From Clostridia bacterium (GTDB taxonomy: Bacteria > Bacillota > Clostridia > Christensenellales > HGM11417): DNA of 7,429 bases. Of the stretch, positions 6,325 through 7,429 are shown one piece after another. The stretch is taken from NCBI GenBank assembly GCA_028700355.1, contig JAQVSX010000024.1, positions 1 through 7,429 on the forward strand, written 5' to 3'. Both the position numbers and the translations under genes were made by a program. Positions within the stretch are counted from its first letter, which is position 1; the number at the start of each line of letters is the position of its first letter. The notes below the pieces were generated by a model that ran no database searches, was not told where the DNA came from, and worked only from the letters and a program-made list of their open reading frames with translations.

Positions 6325-6873
6325 TTATAAAAATTTTTGCATATTTTCAATACATTGCTGTTCGCAATTTAAATAATCATCGGCTATTTGCTGCGTTTTT
6401 TCGTCAATATTGCCCGTTTGGTTTAAAACCTTAGTAATTTTATTTTTACTATTGTTGCAGCCCTTAATTATTATGTTGGCAAGGTTAGAGGAAGTATCAT
6501 CTACTATTGCGGAAACATTTACCATGCCCCAAAGCATTGCTTTAGAAAAGGGATTTTTTTCCCGTGGCCGTTCCCCCGTATTCATAATTTCCATACTTGC
6601 CTTGCTGCAAATTTCCTCATAATTTTCATAAGCCTTCATAATATCTTTTTTAAAATCTTCACTATCAATCTTTGTTATAATATTGCTTATAGACTGTTTG
6701 CCCATTGCCGCATTTTGATATACTTCGTTTAACACTTTAATATTTTCATTATCCTGCTGTTTGTCGGCGTTCTGCCCGCCCTGCTTCTGATTTTGGCTGT
6801 CTAAACTTTGATTTTGAAAATCGCCCTTAAATACTGATTTATCGTCTTGGCCCTGATAACCTTGTTCGTACAT
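6325..6873 (-). CDS. Q/N-rich tail plus putative helical-bundle protein of a clostridial hypothetical family
   Basis: 182 residues. Residues 4-44 are a low-complexity, glutamine- and asparagine-rich tail (GYQGQDD, NQSLDSQNQKQGGQNADKQQ), probably disordered. Residues 45-182 look like a four-helix bundle: KVLNEVYQNAAMGKQSISNI (47-66), DFKKDIMKAYENYEEICSKA (73-92), a segment with AMLWGMVNVSAIVDDTSSNL (112-131), and the last helix (about 157-182). From memory this matches a common uncharacterised clostridial protein with a ferritin-like outline, but no iron-binding ligand set is visible, so no enzymatic role is claimed. Spore-related roles have been suggested for some similar small proteins but nothing here proves it. 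A very strong Shine-Dalgarno AAGGAGGA (complement of 6881-6888) fixes the ATG at 6873 and suggests high expression. Terminators lie on both sides, so it is monocistronic. Confidence 0.8.
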   Translation of the reverse strand: MYEQGYQGQDDKSVFKGDFQNQSLDSQNQKQGGQNADKQQDNENIKVLNEVYQNAAMGKQSISNIITKIDSEDFKKDIMKAYENYEEICSKASMEIMNTGERPREKNPFSKAMLWGMVNVSAIVDDTSSNLANIIIKGCNNSKNKITKVLNQTGNIDEKTQQIADDYLNCEQQCIENMQKFL

Positions 6874-6953
6874 AAAAAAATCCTCCTTGTTAGTGCTTTT
6901 TCAAGCCTTAAATTTAATTTTTGCATAATACAGTTAAATTATTCACAGTACTT

Positions 6954-6991
6954 AAAAAAGCCTCTACGAAAATAAATCATAGAGCGCCTTT
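6954..6991 (-). terminator. Terminator-like hairpin ending the phage-derived segment
   Basis: On the minus strand CTCTATG pairs with CGTAGAG (one G-U), and after a single bulged G the stem continues with GGC/GCT and A-T pairs, ending in six T (complement of 6954-6959). It lies about 110 bases downstream of the tape measure fragment and 80 bases upstream of the 182-residue gene, so it would insulate that gene from phage transcription. Confidence 0.55.
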
Positions 6992-7102
6992 ATTATGGCA
7001 GTATTAGTTGCGGTGGAATAATAAGGATTAGACAATTGGATTATATCTCACAAAACAATGTTAAAGGCTCAATATTGCGCATCCTTAAATTATTATAAAG
7101 TG

Positions 7103-7429
7103 CTAAAAATTTATCTGCTCAAGACAAACGAGTTTTATTACCTTTGATAGTACTATAAGTAAAGGACCTATTGCAGCTGCTATTACACCAATTTTTACTG
7201 CTAATTCTTTTGCATTATCTGAAAGAGCATTAAACTTTTCAACTACGGATATTACATTTCCGGATATAAGCTTCCTAAGTATAGGTATCAGCATATTACC
7301 TATTGTTATAGATAACTCTTCAAGCTCGGATTTTAATAATTCTGAGGAGCCTTTAAAAGTATTAAGCTGTTTTTCCGCCATTTCTGTGGCTGAGTTAGTA
7401 TCTGTTATCTTTTCCGTCATATCTGCTAT
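7103..7429 (-). pseudogene. Phage tail tape measure protein fragment (TP901-like), truncated at its 3' end and cut by the right edge
   Basis: The frame is open to the right edge (ATA GCA GAT precede the internal ATG at 7420), so that methionine is not a real start. The 108 visible residues carry the tape measure core signature: DTNSATEMAEKQLNTFKGSS, then ELEELSITIGNMLIPILRKL, and FNALSDNAKELAVKIGVIAA followed by AIGPLLIVLSKVI. In tail tape measure proteins this lies mid-protein and is followed by hundreds of residues that set tail length. Here the protein ends 11 residues later with KLVCLEQINF and a TAG, with no tape measure sequence visible after it. It is therefore probably a broken gene in a prophage remnant, or one cut by a rearrangement. 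Family call is from motif recognition. Confidence 0.8.

Noticed and set aside
6410..6622. A 70-codon plus-strand frame with a hydrophobic product.
   Set aside because: It is antisense to the 182-residue gene, which has a near-perfect ribosome site, and has no ribosome site of its own.

Overview
The window looks like chromosomal DNA from a low-GC, Gram-positive bacterium, most likely an uncultured or gut-type member of the Clostridia. The reasons are strongly AT-rich intergenic DNA, frequent ATA, AGA and AGG codons, good AGGAG-type ribosome binding sites on several genes, Soj/Spo0J-type ParA and ParB, and an FtsH with Firmicutes-like layout. The species cannot be named from this sequence.

Left part (1-1563, minus strand): a chromosome-partitioning operon, parA (soj) followed by parB (spo0J). 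ParB runs off the left edge without its C-terminal end. Centre-left (1564-1720): a compact divergent control region. It holds two sigma-A-like promoters back to back, one for parAB and one for ftsH, with a perfect 13-bp palindrome between their -35 boxes. Then come ftsH (1721-3643, plus), a strong intrinsic terminator, and a second membrane-bound zinc-peptidase-like gene of the DUF3810 type (3740-4906, plus).

Middle (4907-5300): about 380 bases with no gene of their own. They hold a tandem repeat of two nearly identical units of 137 and 136 bases plus the first 36 bases of a third. Every unit carries a terminator-like hairpin with A and T flanks. In the third unit the hairpin is replaced by a predicted four-way cloverleaf whose outer stem overlaps the last codons of the next, convergent gene. 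This is the most unusual structure in the window.

Right part (5287-7429): three small, mostly helical proteins without known function (110 aa minus, 158 aa plus, 182 aa minus). After these comes the end of a phage tail tape measure gene that enters from the right edge and stops early, which suggests a prophage or a decayed remnant. Intrinsic terminators separate these units.

Functionally, the left half is housekeeping: origin segregation and membrane protein quality control. The right half is accessory: repeats, uncharacterised small genes and phage material. No complete new defence or mobile system is visible.
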